Positions 63,628 to 64,000 of a stretch of DNA of 64,000 nt are shown here, piece by piece. The notes beneath the pieces are model-generated. The model did not search any database. It was given only the letters and a program-made list of their open reading frames with translations, and was not told the DNA's origin. The position numbers and the translations under genes are program-made. This stretch comes from JAIQFV01 sp041494885. Lineage in GTDB: Bacteria; Acidobacteriota; Terriglobia; JAIQFV01. The DNA lies in NCBI GenBank assembly GCA_041494885.1, contig JBGQBO010000004.1, positions 1-64,000 on the forward strand. The letters are read 5' to 3'. Within the stretch, counting starts at the first letter, position 1. The number at the start of each line of letters is the position of its first letter.

Positions 63628-64000
63628 ATGTCGACCGTGAAGTCAGTTCATGCCCGTGAAGTTCTGGATTCCCGTGGAAATCCCACCGTAGAAGTCGAGG
63701 TTCAATTAAAGAACGGAATATGCGGTTCAGCCATTGTCCCCTCCGGAGCTTCGACCGGGGAGCGGGAGGCCATGGAGCTGAGGGACACAAAATCGAAGAG
63801 GTATTTCGGGAAAGGAGTTCAAACCGCCGTCACCAACGTGAATAAGATCATTGCACCCCGGCTGCGGGGCATGAATGCCTTCGATCAGGGCGCCATTGAC
63901 CGGAAGATGATCACCCTGGATGGCACAGTCAATAAGTCAAGACTCGGCGCCAATGCCATTCTTGGGGTGTCACTGGCGGTGGCCAAGGCTGCCGCGCAGA
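63628..64000 (+). CDS. eno: Enolase, 5' part (cut by the window end)
   Basis: The first 124 codons of enolase, the glycolytic 2-phosphoglycerate dehydratase. The reading starts MSTVKSVHAREVLDSRGNPT and contains the substrate-loop region SGASTGEREAMELRD and an A-N-A-I-L-G-V-S-L-A-V-A-K-A stretch, all highly conserved. AGAGGA precedes the ATG at 63628. The frame is open to the last base. Confidence 0.97.
   Translation, partial: MSTVKSVHAREVLDSRGNPTVEVEVQLKNGICGSAIVPSGASTGEREAMELRDTKSKRYFGKGVQTAVTNVNKIIAPRLRGMNAFDQGAIDRKMITLDGTVNKSRLGANAILGVSLAVAKAAAQ

Overview
The window looks like a chromosomal segment of a Gram-negative, GC-rich bacterium. By eye GC is in the high fifties percent. Signs of a Gram-negative are an AsmA-family protein, a cyclic-glucan synthase, lipoproteins, and LutABC and TlpA homologues. 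The mix of core metabolism, a secreted Asp-box (BNR) protein with repeated C-terminal modules, and many small palindromic intergenic repeats suggests Acidobacteriota. That assignment is an inference from gene style; there is no rRNA or marker alignment to prove it. I see no phage, plasmid, transposase, CRISPR or secondary-metabolite cluster. About 49 genes are supported, including three tRNAs, and one gene is cut by the window end.

Layout. Positions 546-10133 (minus) hold a two-gene unit: a tandem UspA stress protein and a giant NdvB/ChvB-like cyclic beta-1,2-glucan synthase. A tRNA-Glu, an acyl-CoA (benzoate-CoA-ligase type) synthetase and a dicarboxylate/glutamate symporter follow. From 23711 down to 13925 (minus) runs a long, tightly spaced array, trpC-trpF-trpB-xseA-xseB-ispA-dxs-tlyA-nadK, covering tryptophan synthesis, exonuclease VII, isoprenoid synthesis, rRNA methylation and NAD kinase. 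It is interrupted between dxs and tlyA by an unusual 102-bp perfect duplication of the tlyA 5' end.

Positions 23897-36409 (mostly plus) carry a YtkA/FixH-like lipoprotein, a 1361-residue fused flavin/iron-sulfur oxidoreductase resembling NfnL plus NfnS, a secreted cyclophilin, a secreted protein of unknown function, a purine permease (minus), a serine hydrolase, a YbeD-like protein, and a pteridine-reductase-type SDR next to a QueD/PTPS enzyme. Positions 36526-48398 (mostly minus) hold the secreted Asp-box protein behind an attenuator-like hairpin, an atypical SDR, tRNA-Cys, tRNA-Gly, galT, yraN, a class III aminotransferase, cysS, a FecR-domain protein and a TlpA thioredoxin.

Positions 48659-64000 carry mutM, an AsmA-like gene, two BCP peroxiredoxins, a SET-domain protein, an amidohydrolase, a rhomboid protease, a bicupin, an AhpD-like protein, an NTF2-like protein, an alpha/beta hydrolase, the lactate-oxidation genes lutABC, cysK, a roughly 150-bp tandem repeat array and the start of eno.

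Genes that plainly work together are the trp genes, xseA/xseB, ispA/dxs, lutABC and (by inference) the pteridine reductase with the PTPS-like enzyme. The most noteworthy points are the fused Nfn-like enzyme, the pterin gene pair with its active-site Asp, the tlyA duplication, the attenuated leader of the Asp-box protein and the shared module that links it to the 324-residue secreted protein. No complete new defence or biosynthetic system was recognised.
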